Positions 1-9,772 of a stretch of DNA of 64,000 nt are shown in pieces. Both the position numbers and the translations under genes were made by a program. Within the stretch, counting starts at the first letter, position 1, and each line of letters opens with the position of its first letter. Source of the stretch: Campylobacter ureolyticus (GTDB lineage Bacteria; Campylobacterota; Campylobacteria; Campylobacterales; Campylobacteraceae). The notes under the pieces were generated by a model. The model did not search any database. It was not told the DNA's origin and saw only the letters and a program-made list of their open reading frames with translations. Where the stretch lies: positions 372,001 to 436,000 of the forward strand of contig NZ_CP053832.1 of assembly GCF_013372225.1 (NCBI RefSeq). The letters are read 5' to 3'.

Positions 1-1578
1 ATGAATAAAATAATCGTATGTGATGCAATCAATGAAGCTGGATTTGAAATTTTAGCAAAAGAAAAAGACATAGAAGTAGTTAATGCTACAGATGTTCCAA
101 AGGATGAGCTTTTAAATTTATTAGTTGATGCTGATGTTGCTATAACTAGAAGCCCAACTGAAATAAGTGAGTCTTTTTTAAATGCTGGTAAAAAACTTAA
201 AGCAGTTGTAAGAGCTGGTGTTGGGGTTGATAATGTTGATATTGATGGATGTTCAAAAAGAGGAATAATTCTAATGAATGTTCCAACAGCAAACACAATT
301 GCAGCAGTTGAAATGACAATGTGCCATCTTTTAAATGCAGCCAGAAAATATGTGAATTCTTGCAATGATTTGAAAATAGATAGGATTTGGAAAAGAGAAA
401 AATGGTATGGAACTGAGCTTTATGGAAAAACATTAGGCATAATAGGTTTTGGAAATATTGGCTCAAGAGTAGGAGTTAGATCACTTGCTTTTGGCATGAA
501 AGTAATAGCTTATGATCCATACATTGAGCCATCAAAAGCAAAAGATTTAGGTGTTGATTATACTTCAAATTTCGATGATATTTTAAAATGTGATTTTATA
601 ACTATTCATACTCCAAAAACAGCTGAAACAACAAATATGATAGATGAGGCTGAAATTGCAAAAATGAAAGATGGGGTAAGAATTGTAAATTGTGCAAGAG
701 GTGGTTTGATAAACGAGGATGCACTTTTAAAAAATTTAAAAAATGGCAAAATTGCCTATGCTGGAATCGATGTTTTTGTAAAAGAGCCTGCAACAGATCA
801 TCCTTTGCTTGATATTGAAAACTTAACCGCAACCCAACATCTTGGAGCCAATACAGTTGAGTCGCAAAAAAATATAGCTGTTCAAGCAGCCGATCAAGCA
901 ATAAGTGCTCTTAGGGGAATTTGTTATCCAAATGCTCTAAATTTACCTATAAAAACAGAAGATATTCCAAATGAAATCAAACTTTATTTAGATTTAGTTT
1001 CAAAAATGGCATATCTTGCAACTCAGATTAATAAAAATCTTATAAGAAATATTAAAATAGAAGTTTCATCAAATTTGAAAAAATATTTAGATCCGATGCT
1101 TACTTTTGCATTGGTAGGCGCATTAAAAACTCAACTTGGCGATAGTATAAATTATGTAAATGCTAAATTTGTAGCTGATGAGCGAGGCATAAAAACAGAA
1201 TCCGTCGTTACATCAAGTCTAAATTTAAAAAGCTTAGTTACTGTTAAAGTTATAACAGATAAAGAAGTTACTACTTTTAGCGGTGTTGTTTTTGGAGAAA
1301 ATGAAGAAAGAATTGTAAATATTAATGGTTTCAAAACTGACTTTAAGCCAAAAGGTAAGATGATTTTCTTAAAAAATAGAGATATTCCAGGATTTATCCG
1401 TGATATCAGTGCAATTTTGGCAAAAGAAAATATTAACATTGCTGATTTTAGACTTGGCCGTGGTGAAGAAAAAGACGCTTTAGCTGTTGTTTTAGTTGAT
1501 GAAGATATAAACAGTGAAATATTAAAAGAGTTAAATAGCGTTGAGGCTTGTATCTGGGCAAGATACGCAAATGTTTGA
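1..1578 (+). CDS. serA: D-3-phosphoglycerate dehydrogenase
   Basis: Catalyses the NAD-dependent oxidation of 3-phosphoglycerate to 3-phosphohydroxypyruvate, the first step of serine synthesis, in the cytosol. The 525-residue protein has the long form of the family: an N-terminal 2-hydroxyacid dehydrogenase domain with the Rossmann motif GFGNIG near residues 149-154, the catalytic Arg in NCARGG (about 232-237) and the His in TQHLGA (about 277-282). An intervening ASB-type domain and a C-terminal ACT domain (from about 450, IPGFIRDISAILA) follow. The ACT domain is usually the serine-feedback site. The ATG is the first base of the window, so upstream signals cannot be judged. Its stop overlaps the next start (TGATG), suggesting coupled translation. 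Confidence 0.95.
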   Translation: MNKIIVCDAINEAGFEILAKEKDIEVVNATDVPKDELLNLLVDADVAITRSPTEISESFLNAGKKLKAVVRAGVGVDNVDIDGCSKRGIILMNVPTANTIAAVEMTMCHLLNAARKYVNSCNDLKIDRIWKREKWYGTELYGKTLGIIGFGNIGSRVGVRSLAFGMKVIAYDPYIEPSKAKDLGVDYTSNFDDILKCDFITIHTPKTAETTNMIDEAEIAKMKDGVRIVNCARGGLINEDALLKNLKNGKIAYAGIDVFVKEPATDHPLLDIENLTATQHLGANTVESQKNIAVQAADQAISALRGICYPNALNLPIKTEDIPNEIKLYLDLVSKMAYLATQINKNLIRNIKIEVSSNLKKYLDPMLTFALVGALKTQLGDSINYVNAKFVADERGIKTESVVTSSLNLKSLVTVKVITDKEVTTFSGVVFGENEERIVNINGFKTDFKPKGKMIFLKNRDIPGFIRDISAILAKENINIADFRLGRGEEKDALAVVLVDEDINSEILKELNSVEACIWARYANV

Positions 1579-2450
1579 TGAGTAATGACTGTTTGGTTGG
1601 AGTTGATTTAGGCTCAAACAGTTTAAAAATTTCTTTGATGAATGCTAAGTTTGAGGTTTTAAAAACTGATGAATTTGGCATTCAAAGTGCTTTTGGCTTA
1701 AAAGAAAATTTAAGTGATATCGCTAAAAATAAAATCATACTTGCTTTAGAAAAAATATCAAAAAATTATGATTTAAAAAATGCATTGGCTGTTGCAACGG
1801 AAGCATTTAGAGTTGCAAAAGATAGTGGTGAGTTTTTTAAATTATTAAATGATAAATTTGGTATAAAATTTGAAGTAATAAGTCCTTTAAAAGAGTGCGA
1901 GCTAACAAAACTTGCAGTTTATAAAAGATGTGAAATGCTTGGTGCTAGCACTAGCAATCTTGCCATAGTTGATCTTGGTGGTGCTAGTTGCGAAATCGTG
2001 CTTGATGAAAAATTTAAAAGCTTTAAATTTGGCATCATAAAAGTTTTTAATAATTTTTTAAATTTAGAAAACATAGAAAAAAATGCAAAATTTATAACAA
2101 AAGAAGCAAATAAATTTTTAAAAAATTTAAAACCAAAAAATATTGTCTTAAATTCTACTATTTCAAAAAAACTACTAAATTTAAAGCAAAATTATAAAAA
2201 TTCAAAAATTTTAGAATTTGATGATTTTAAAAAACTTAAAAAGCTTATTTTAAATAATACAAAATCACATCTTAAAAACTCAGATGAGCAAGCCATGGAC
2301 AGTCAAATTTTAAGTGAAAGAAATTTGCTACTTTGTGGAATTTATCTTTATGAAAATATTTTAAAAGGCTTTGATGATTTTATAATTATTGATTATGGTT
2401 TAAAAGAAGGTGTTATTATAGAAAAAATTTTAAAAAAGGAAATTTTATGA
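1578..2450 (+). CDS. Short Ppx/GppA-family phosphatase
   Basis: Exopolyphosphatase/guanosine pentaphosphatase family member of the ASKHA fold. The phosphate-binding signatures are GVDLGSNSLKI at the N-terminus and AIVDLGGASCEI near residue 130. At 290 residues it covers only the two catalytic half-domains and lacks the C-terminal HD-like part of full-length Ppx/GppA (about 480-500 residues). It could therefore be a dedicated exopolyphosphatase or a (p)ppGpp-related enzyme. I chose the ATG inside the serA stop (TGATG overlap); an earlier in-frame ATG at 1548 would overlap serA by 31 bp and adds a non-family extension. It also overlaps the next gene by 4 bp (ATGA). Confidence 0.8.
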   Translation: MSNDCLVGVDLGSNSLKISLMNAKFEVLKTDEFGIQSAFGLKENLSDIAKNKIILALEKISKNYDLKNALAVATEAFRVAKDSGEFFKLLNDKFGIKFEVISPLKECELTKLAVYKRCEMLGASTSNLAIVDLGGASCEIVLDEKFKSFKFGIIKVFNNFLNLENIEKNAKFITKEANKFLKNLKPKNIVLNSTISKKLLNLKQNYKNSKILEFDDFKKLKKLILNNTKSHLKNSDEQAMDSQILSERNLLLCGIYLYENILKGFDDFIIIDYGLKEGVIIEKILKKEIL

Positions 2451-5179
2451 AAAAAATTATTCTCATTTTGTCCATTTTTTTATCTATTTGTTTTGGTTTT
2501 AAAAACGATGAAAATCTAAAAATAGGTAAATTAGATAATGGATTTTCATACTATCTTTATAAAAATCAAACTCCAAAAGATAGCATTAGTTTGATACTTT
2601 ATTTCAATGTTGGATCAAGTGATGAGCTTGAAAATGAAAAAGGGATTGCTCATTTTGTCGAACACATGGCATTTAACGGTACAAAAGATTATACAAAAAA
2701 TGACCTTATTAAAGCACTTGAAAGTTTAGGGGTAAAATTTGGAGCTGATTTAAACGCTGCAACTAGTTTTAATGAAACTATTTATAAACTTGATATAAAA
2801 AAAGAAAATTTAGATAAGGCATTGAGTGTTTTATCAAATATGGGCTTTAAGGCTTTGTTTGAAAAAGATGATTTAGAGGCTGAAAAAGGGGTAATCATCG
2901 AAGAAGAAAGAAATAGAAAAAATGCCTATGTTAGAATAATGGATCAAGGATTAAAATATTTTTATCCAAACAGCATCTATGCAAGTAGACTACCAATTGG
3001 TGATATGAATATAATAAAAAATGCAACTCCAGCTCTTTTAAAAGGGTTTTATAATAAATTTTACACTCCAAATAATGCAAAATTAATAATAGTTGGAGAC
3101 TTTAATGAAAGCGAAACTAAAACTCTCATAAAAAAGTATTTTAATAATATAAAAAATAATGATTTTGCAAAAAGAGCGGATAAAAGCATAAGTTATTTTA
3201 ACGATCTTGTTATTTTTAATCCAAACGATGAAGAGATAGCAAATAATTCAGTTTCTATAATGTTTGAAGATACGCCTTATAAATTAAATAGCATTGAAAA
3301 TTTGGAAAAAGAGTATAAAAATAGATTTATTTCAAAAATGTTTTCTTTGCTAAACGAAAAAAGAAAGTCTAAAAGCAAGACGCTTTTAACCACAAATTAT
3401 TATGATATAAATTTATACAATTTAAAAAAACTAAACTCATTTTATGCAACAGTTGTAAAAGATGATGTTAATGCTAGTTTGAGTGAGCTTATTTCAATTA
3501 TTAAAACAGTTCAAAAAAATGGCTTTAATAAAGATGATTTTTTAAGTGCAAAAAAAGAACTTTTAGCACAAAATTTAGCAAATTTTGAAAAAAAACAAAA
3601 AAGATATAACTCTGAAATAGTTTCTGAAATTTTAAATTTAATAGAAGATGACACAACTTTTTTAAGCCCAAAAGATGAAAAAGAAATAAGTCAAAATATT
3701 ATTGATAAAATGACTCTTGATGAGATAAATAAAGAGTTTAAAAAAAGTGTTTCAAGTAGTGGAGTTTTAGTAAATTTAACAACAAAAAAACCTATTTCTT
3801 TAAGCAAAGATGAGTTTAAAATTTTGCAAGAAAATGCTCAAATTTTAAAAGATGATAGTCTAAATTTGCCTAAAACCATTTTAGAAAAAAAGCTAGCAAA
3901 TAAATCCCCAATAAGCTCTAGTGTTGATAAAAATTTAATATATAAATTTGAATTTACAAATGGTGCAAAGGTCTATTTTAAAGAGATAAATACAAATAAA
4001 GATACCATTTATTTTAAAGCTTTTAAAAAAGGCGGTCTTACAAATTTTGATGATATTATAAATCTTAACTTTGCTATAAATATTTCAAATGGAAGTGGAA
4101 TTGGTAAGTTTAACGATTATGAGGTTAGGAAAATAACAGCTGGACAGATGTTTGAATATAAAAAATTTATCGATAAAACATCTTTAGGGTATATTGGAAA
4201 TGCTCAAGTTAAAGACTTTGAAAATTTGTTAAAAGCATTTTTTACTGATTTTGAAAATCCAAAAATAGATGATGAGTATCTTAAAAGATATCAAACATTA
4301 GCACTTGATCTATTGGCTAAAAATTTAAATCATTCAGATTATAAATTTGAAAAAGAGTTTAATGAGTTTTATTTTAACAACTCCTATAAAATGCGTTTTT
4401 CAAGTAAGGATGATATTTTAAATTTAGATAAAAACAACTTAGAAAATATGTTAAAAAAAGCTTTTTTAAACGCAGGAGAGTATGATTTTGTATTTGTAGG
4501 AGATATGAGCCCAAAAGAATTTATTAAAATTTCTAAAAATTATATTGGAAATTTAAGTGCAGATATAAATCAAACTTTTATAAAAGATGATGGCATCCGC
4601 CAAATTTTAGGAAGAAAAAATTTTACAAGAAAATATTTGCAAGAAAACTCATCTAAAAACAGTGTTTTTATAAATAGTTATGATCTTAACTACACACCTA
4701 AAAATGCGCTTGCATTAAGTCTTGGAACAGATATTTTAAATATACTTTTAAGAGAAAAAATAAGAGAAGAAGATTCTATGGTTTATGGAATTTATGCTCA
4801 CAATGAGCTTCAAAACAAGCCTTATAAAGAAGCAAGTATCAGTATTTATTTTACAAGCGATGTAAAAAACATAAATACAATAGTCAAAAATGTTAAAAAT
4901 ACAATAAATTTATTAAAAACTTCTTACGATGATGAAAAAGAACTTAAAAGTGTAAAACTTGCTTTAAAAGTAAAACTAGAAAAACTTTATCAAACACCAA
5001 ATTTTTGGCTAAATCAGTTAAGTCAAGATTTGCTTTATGAAAAGTATTTTTACAATTATGATGAAATGATGAGTTTAATTGATAGCATAACTTTAAATGA
5101 TATAAAAAGAGTTGTAAATTTGGCATATAATTTAGATAATTTCATCGTTAAATCAAATATTTATAAAGGCGCAAAATAG
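2447..5179 (+). CDS. M16-family zinc metallopeptidase, exported (PqqL-like)
   Basis: Predicted periplasmic zinc peptidase of 910 residues. It starts with a signal peptide (MKKIILILSIFLSICFG). An M16 catalytic half follows with the inverted zinc motif HFVEH at residues 69-73 and a distal Glu-rich ligand region (VIIEEERNRK, about 149-158). The second half (about 490-900) is the structural M16 domain without the zinc motif. This one-chain, two-half layout is that of the pitrilysin/PqqL group, which degrades small peptides; the substrate is unknown. It overlaps the upstream gene by 4 bp. A strong convergent hairpin lies right after the stop. Confidence 0.85.
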   Translation: MKKIILILSIFLSICFGFKNDENLKIGKLDNGFSYYLYKNQTPKDSISLILYFNVGSSDELENEKGIAHFVEHMAFNGTKDYTKNDLIKALESLGVKFGADLNAATSFNETIYKLDIKKENLDKALSVLSNMGFKALFEKDDLEAEKGVIIEEERNRKNAYVRIMDQGLKYFYPNSIYASRLPIGDMNIIKNATPALLKGFYNKFYTPNNAKLIIVGDFNESETKTLIKKYFNNIKNNDFAKRADKSISYFNDLVIFNPNDEEIANNSVSIMFEDTPYKLNSIENLEKEYKNRFISKMFSLLNEKRKSKSKTLLTTNYYDINLYNLKKLNSFYATVVKDDVNASLSELISIIKTVQKNGFNKDDFLSAKKELLAQNLANFEKKQKRYNSEIVSEILNLIEDDTTFLSPKDEKEISQNIIDKMTLDEINKEFKKSVSSSGVLVNLTTKKPISLSKDEFKILQENAQILKDDSLNLPKTILEKKLANKSPISSSVDKNLIYKFEFTNGAKVYFKEINTNKDTIYFKAFKKGGLTNFDDIINLNFAINISNGSGIGKFNDYEVRKITAGQMFEYKKFIDKTSLGYIGNAQVKDFENLLKAFFTDFENPKIDDEYLKRYQTLALDLLAKNLNHSDYKFEKEFNEFYFNNSYKMRFSSKDDILNLDKNNLENMLKKAFLNAGEYDFVFVGDMSPKEFIKISKNYIGNLSADINQTFIKDDGIRQILGRKNFTRKYLQENSSKNSVFINSYDLNYTPKNALALSLGTDILNILLREKIREEDSMVYGIYAHNELQNKPYKEASISIYFTSDVKNINTIVKNVKNTINLLKTSYDDEKELKSVKLALKVKLEKLYQTPNFWLNQLSQDLLYEKYFYNYDEMMSLIDSITLNDIKRVVNLAYNLDNFIVKSNIYKGAK

Positions 5180-5180
5180 T

Positions 5181-5205
5181 AAATTTGGAGTTTTACTCCA
5201 AATTT
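5181..5205. terminator. Bidirectional hairpin between convergent genes
   Basis: Perfect 11-bp inverted repeat AAATTTGGAGT/ACTCCAAATTT with a 3-nt loop. It lies directly after the M16 peptidase stop and reaches the stop codon of the opposing ThrE-like gene, so it can end transcription from both sides. Confidence 0.75.
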
Positions 5206-5701
5206 AGTCTAAGTATCTTTTTTTAAAATCTTTATTTCTAGTCATTGTAAAAGATTTTTCATAAAAAATTAATATTACAACGCTAACTCCAACAGCTAGA
5301 GCAAATATAGCTGAAACTGCTGTTGAGCCGTAGTCAAAGATTTCAACTAAATAGTGAGATTTTTTATTCTCAACATTTGTTTGGATAAATAAAAACATTG
5401 CAAGCATAGCTTTGTAGGCATAAAGTCCTGGTATCATTGGCAAAAGTGATGGAAATGCGATTATTTCAATAGGAGTTTTTACTTTTCTAGCTAAAAAAAC
5501 AGCTACAAAACTTATGCAAATTGCACTTATAAAAGTTGATATTGTGTAGCTTAGATAGTTCATAAAAATAACTCTTAAAGAGTATCCAAAACCACCAAGC
5601 ATAGTACAAAAGAGTAAAATTCTCCTAGGTGGCTTATTAGCGTATGAAAAACCAAGTCCGGCAATTGCAGCAAATACTGCATCTATTAAAAACATACTCA
5701 T
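5204..5701 (-). CDS. ThrE-like threonine/serine exporter, C-terminal subunit (YjjB type)
   Basis: Small inner-membrane protein (about 165 residues, roughly five hydrophobic segments) of the ThrE/YjjB family. Together with the YjjP-type protein encoded just upstream it makes up a split threonine/serine (or dicarboxylate) exporter. The MSMFLIDAVF start overlaps the upstream stop by 4 bp (ATGA), the usual coupled arrangement, and is preferred over an ATG 57 bp further upstream that would run deep into the neighbour. Substrate is inferred from the family only. Confidence 0.8.
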   Translation of the reverse strand: MSMFLIDAVFAAIAGLGFSYANKPPRRILLFCTMLGGFGYSLRVIFMNYLSYTISTFISAICISFVAVFLARKVKTPIEIIAFPSLLPMIPGLYAYKAMLAMFLFIQTNVENKKSHYLVEIFDYGSTAVSAIFALAVGVSVVILIFYEKSFTMTRNKDFKKRYLD

Positions 5702-6471
5702 TTTATAAGTCCAAAATTTACTAATGATAAAGTTATATAAATTCCAATACTCATACAAAGTATTAAAATAGTAGCATTTACGGCTCTACTAAGTCCTATT
5801 AAAACATTTTTATCTAAAATATCAAACATTGAATTTATTAAAGCAATACCTGGAAAAAGATATAAAATACTTGAACTAATTGAAGCTTCAGGTGTTTTAC
5901 TAAATCCAAATTTATATCCTAAATATGCAATAAATGATGATATAAAAGCACAAAATATATAAGTTATCCTAATATCAACTTTTTTTAAACTCAACAAAAA
6001 TTTTGATAAAACTCCACAAAATGTCCCAAAAATCACAAACACAACTCCAAAGATATCTCCACCAAAAAGCCTACAAAATGCTCCAAAAGCTATACTTGTT
6101 AAAGCAAAAGTAATTAAAATATTTCTTTTTTTCTTTGCTATAATTTTTTGATAAATATCTTTTGCTTCTTTAAGGCTTAGATCTTCATCGCTTACCGCCC
6201 AGCTTAATGCGCTAAGATCCGAAATAGTTTCTAAATTTATCTCTTTTTGAGTTGCATCTTTTATAAAAGACTTTCTAATTTCAGGGTTTGTTTTGTTGCT
6301 TACAGTCAGGTTTATAAATTTAATAAGTATAAATATAGAAGCATTATATCCATAGTGTGAAGCTATTCTTTTAACGCATCTTATAACTCTTGCATTATAT
6401 GCTCCTACGCCACTTAGCGCATCTGCATAATCAGCTAAAAAATTTGTAAGTTCATTGATTTCTGGCTTCAA
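5698..6471 (-). CDS. ThrE-like threonine/serine exporter, N-terminal subunit (YjjP type, DUF1212)
   Basis: Membrane protein of 257 residues with a soluble N-terminal part of about 115 residues (starting MKPEINELTNFL) followed by about five membrane segments. That is the DUF1212/YjjP layout in which the N-terminal domain carries a hydrolase-like region. It pairs with the adjacent YjjB-type protein to form a two-component amino-acid exporter. Its start lies within the last 20 bp of the sodium:solute symporter gene, so the three genes probably form one transcript. Confidence 0.8.
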   Translation of the reverse strand: MKPEINELTNFLADYADALSGVGAYNARVIRCVKRIASHYGYNASIFILIKFINLTVSNKTNPEIRKSFIKDATQKEINLETISDLSALSWAVSDEDLSLKEAKDIYQKIIAKKKRNILITFALTSIAFGAFCRLFGGDIFGVVFVIFGTFCGVLSKFLLSLKKVDIRITYIFCAFISSFIAYLGYKFGFSKTPEASISSSILYLFPGIALINSMFDILDKNVLIGLSRAVNATILILCMSIGIYITLSLVNFGLIK

Positions 6472-7777
6472 CTCTCCCTCCTTTAAAATGTGCTAAAATT
6501 GAAATAATAAATGCTAAAAATAAAGCTATAAATGAGTAAATTTTTTCATCACTCATCGCTCCTATAAGTCCAACTCCTCCACCTATAATCATAGCAAATA
6601 AACATATATTTTCATTTAATTTTTTCCTACTTATCATAGCCATAAAAACAACTAAAACAACTCCACTTACATAAATATCATTTGCTCCAAGTAAATATCC
6701 TAAAATATTTTTTTTGCCAAAAGTAAGAAGTAGGGCAAAAAGACCAAATAAAATAGTAAAAACTCTATAAATTTTTAGCGACTTTGTTTTTAAGATATCA
6801 TTACAAAAAACGCTACTTGCAGTAATTAAGCATGAATCAGCCGATGAAATAATAGCTGAAAATAAAACTACTAATAAAATAGCTCCTAAAAACGGCGGTA
6901 AAGTTTCACAAATATCTTTCGTTAAAATTTGATCGTTTATAACCGTTGGATTTATTAAATTTTGTGAAATAAGACCTATTAAAACAACCATGATAGCGCC
7001 TATTATAATACCTATAACGCCAAAAGCTACACCAAATTTTGCATCAAATTTGCTTTTTGCACTCAAAACTCTTCCAAAGAGCATTGGACAAACTACATAG
7101 CTTCCACCAATTATAAGCATAAAGTAACTCCATTTTGAAATGGTAAATTTATCATTTAAAAGCTCAAAATTTAAATTTGCTATAGATACATCTTTGACAA
7201 AAACAAACCATAAAATAATTATAAAAAATGTTATAAACATCAACATAGTTTGTGCCAAATCACTTTTTAAAATACTTGCTTGACCTGCTAAAATAGAATA
7301 AGTAATTATGATAAACGCACTTACAAAAACAGCAAAATTAAATGGAATTTTTAAAATAGCAGCTAGTATCCAAGCACTTGCTAAAAGTTGTGCTGCTAAA
7401 ATACTACTCCAAGCAAGAACTATAATAATAGAAGCTATAAACCTTGCTTTTTTTCCTATATAATACTCTATCATTTCAGGCATTGTAAGAGCTTTTGAGA
7501 TAGCTATTTTTTTAGCTAAAAATATACATAAAACTAAAAGTCCACTTGCTCCGCTTAAAAGCCACCAAATGGCTGGAAAACCAACTTCATAACTTAAGCT
7601 TATTACGCCTATTGTTGCACTTCCTCCAATACATGATGCGATAATTGAGCCACCAACTAAATACCAAGAGGCATTTTTGCTAGAAATTGTATAGTGGGTA
7701 ACATTTTTAGTTTTTTTAAACTCTAAGTATCCTATAAAATAAATTATAAATAAATATATGAAAAATAATATGCTCAT
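6452..7777 (-). CDS. Sodium:solute symporter family protein
   Basis: Inner-membrane transporter of the SSS family, 441 residues with about 12-13 hydrophobic segments. The early segment GGSIIASCIGGSATIG and the mid-protein SAIISSADSCLITASS are typical of SSS helices that bind Na+ and substrate. The substrate cannot be told from sequence. Being sandwiched between biotin synthesis and an amino-acid exporter makes an amino-acid or vitamin substrate possible but unproven. It starts 3 bp after the bioDA stop and overlaps the YjjP-type gene by 20 bp. Confidence 0.8.
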   Translation of the reverse strand: MSILFFIYLFIIYFIGYLEFKKTKNVTHYTISSKNASWYLVGGSIIASCIGGSATIGVISLSYEVGFPAIWWLLSGASGLLVLCIFLAKKIAISKALTMPEMIEYYIGKKARFIASIIIVLAWSSILAAQLLASAWILAAILKIPFNFAVFVSAFIIITYSILAGQASILKSDLAQTMLMFITFFIIILWFVFVKDVSIANLNFELLNDKFTISKWSYFMLIIGGSYVVCPMLFGRVLSAKSKFDAKFGVAFGVIGIIIGAIMVVLIGLISQNLINPTVINDQILTKDICETLPPFLGAILLVVLFSAIISSADSCLITASSVFCNDILKTKSLKIYRVFTILFGLFALLLTFGKKNILGYLLGANDIYVSGVVLVVFMAMISRKKLNENICLFAMIIGGGVGLIGAMSDEKIYSFIALFLAFIISILAHFKGGRVEARNQ

Positions 7778-7780
7778 CTT

Positions 7781-9724
7781 TTACTCGTATTTTTTAAATT
7801 TAATTGCATTATAAATCGCATTACAAAGAGTTTTTAATTCTTTATCATTTTGTGTAAAATGCGGCATTATATAGATGTTTTTGCCAAAAGGTCTTATCCA
7901 AACTCCATTTTCTACAAAAAAACTTTGGATATTTTCTGTATTTACTTCTTTATCAATCTCTACAACTCCAATAGCACCTAAAACTCTAACATCCTTAACG
8001 CTTTGAAAATCATAGCATTTCATAAGTTCATCTTTTAGTAGTTTTTCTATATGCTTAACTTTTTCTTTAAAATTTAAATTTTCCAAAATTTCTAAACTTT
8101 TTATTGCTACACTGCAAGCTAAAGGATTTGCCATAAATGTTGGACCGTGCATAAAAACTCTGTCATTTTCGCAAATTCCATCAGCTACTTCTTTAGAGCA
8201 AATTGTAGCCCCAAAGCTCATAACTCCGCCAGTTAACGCTTTTCCAATGCATATTATATCAGGACTTACATTAGCTATTTTATAAGCAAACATTTCACCT
8301 AATCTTCCAAAGCCTGTTGCAATTTCATCAAAGATTAAAAGTGCATCTATTTCATAACAAATTTCTCTTAAAAATTTAAGGTAATTTTCATGATAAAACC
8401 ACATCCCACCAGCTCCTTGAACAATTGGCTCAACTATGATGGCTGCAATATGGTCTTTATTTTCATAGATGATTTTTTTCATTTTTTCAAGACTTCTTTC
8501 ATCAAATTTGAAGCCAAATTTTGAAGTTGGTTTTGGCATAAAAATTTGCTTTGCTAAAGTTTCTTTAAACAAAGAATGCATTCCAGTTACTGGATCACAA
8601 ACACTCATCGCACCAAATGTATCTCCGTGATAACCACCTTTAAAAGTTGCTATTTTTGTCTTATTTGGATTTTTGTTTTGCTGAAATTGAAGTGCCATTT
8701 TTAAAGCTACTTCCACGCTTACTGATCCACTATCGCTATAAAAAATTTTATCCATATTTTCTGGCATTAAAGAAAGTAGTTTTTTACCTAAATTTATAGC
8801 TGGAGCGTGAGTTAGCCCTCCAAACATAACATGAGAAAATTTATTAATTTGCTTAATTATGGCTTTGTTAAAATCGGCATTTTTATAGCCTAAATACGCA
8901 CACCACCAAGAGCTCATCCCATCAATTAATGCTTTATTTTGAAATTTTTCATCATTTATATAGATATAGCTATCTTTTGCATTGCTTACACCGTAAGTTT
9001 TAAGAGGTTTTATCGATGAGGTATATGGATGAAAAAGATGATGTTTATCAAACTCTAAGTCGATAAAATCATCAGTTTTTTTATAATTTTTTATAAAATT
9101 TCTAAATTTTAAAGATGCTTTTTGAATGCTTAAATTTGGCTCTAAATTTATAATATCACAGTTAAATTTATCTTTTAAATATTCTAAATTTGAAAGACTT
9201 ATCTCATCGCTTAAATCACTAAAATTTAACACTATTAAATCTAGTTTTAAACCTCTATTTTCCAAAGCTTCTATGCTTAAAAGAATTTGATTTATAACAC
9301 CAAGTTCATTTTTACAAACTAAAACAACAGGTAAATTTAAAGCCTGTATAAAATCTATAATGTAGCTTTTTTCATTAAGTGGAACAAAAAGCCCTCCAGC
9401 TCCTTCTACTAAAACATTTTCATAAGTTTGTAAAAACTCATTGCAGTATTTTAAAATTTCATTAAATTCTATATTTATGCCCTCTTTTTTTGCAGCATAT
9501 GCTGGTGATGATGGAAATTTTAAAGCATATCTCGGAGTAAAGTTATTTTTACTTGAAATTTTTGTATAAGCCATAGCATCGGTTAAAGTTCCTTCTTCAC
9601 AGCCACTTTGAACTGGTTTTATGGCAACAGTGTTTAAATTTTCGTCTAAAAAAGCTTTTAAAAGTGATGAAGTTACGAAAGTTTTACCAACATCTGTGTT
9701 GGTAGCGGTTATAAAAAAATTCAT
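7781..9724 (-). CDS. bioDA: Fused dethiobiotin synthetase / DAPA aminotransferase
   Basis: A single 647-residue protein that appears to hold two consecutive biotin-pathway enzymes. Residues 1 to about 205 are BioD: P-loop TNTDVGKT at 8-15, KPVQSG, and VLVEGAGGL. Residues about 225-647 are BioA, a class III PLP aminotransferase: HPYTS, SSWWCAYLGY, SDSGSVSVEVALKMA, FKGGYHGDT, IFDEIATGFGR, and the Schiff-base Lys in CIGKALTGG. BioA makes 7,8-diaminopelargonate from 8-amino-7-oxononanoate with SAM; BioD then closes the ureido ring. The domain order is opposite to the reaction order. An AAGGAG Shine-Dalgarno site precedes the ATG. No other biotin gene is in the window. Confidence 0.92.
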   Translation of the reverse strand: MNFFITATNTDVGKTFVTSSLLKAFLDENLNTVAIKPVQSGCEEGTLTDAMAYTKISSKNNFTPRYALKFPSSPAYAAKKEGINIEFNEILKYCNEFLQTYENVLVEGAGGLFVPLNEKSYIIDFIQALNLPVVLVCKNELGVINQILLSIEALENRGLKLDLIVLNFSDLSDEISLSNLEYLKDKFNCDIINLEPNLSIQKASLKFRNFIKNYKKTDDFIDLEFDKHHLFHPYTSSIKPLKTYGVSNAKDSYIYINDEKFQNKALIDGMSSWWCAYLGYKNADFNKAIIKQINKFSHVMFGGLTHAPAINLGKKLLSLMPENMDKIFYSDSGSVSVEVALKMALQFQQNKNPNKTKIATFKGGYHGDTFGAMSVCDPVTGMHSLFKETLAKQIFMPKPTSKFGFKFDERSLEKMKKIIYENKDHIAAIIVEPIVQGAGGMWFYHENYLKFLREICYEIDALLIFDEIATGFGRLGEMFAYKIANVSPDIICIGKALTGGVMSFGATICSKEVADGICENDRVFMHGPTFMANPLACSVAIKSLEILENLNFKEKVKHIEKLLKDELMKCYDFQSVKDVRVLGAIGVVEIDKEVNTENIQSFFVENGVWIRPFGKNIYIMPHFTQNDKELKTLCNAIYNAIKFKKYE

Positions 9725-9738
9725 TAATTCTCCTTAAA

Positions 9739-9758
9739 AAGGGGATGAATTTCCCCTT
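9739..9758 (-). terminator. glnA terminator
   Basis: Read on the minus strand, AAGGGGA and TCCCCTT form a stem after the glnA stop, followed by a short T run. It lies between glnA and bioDA and suggests that bioDA is transcribed at least partly independently. Confidence 0.65.
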
Positions 9759-9772
9759 AAATTTAAAGTTAA

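Noticed and set aside
602-901. Minus-strand frame inside serA
   Set aside because: Gln/Leu/His-rich shadow of a conserved gene, no start signal; the same holds for the other antisense frames over core genes.
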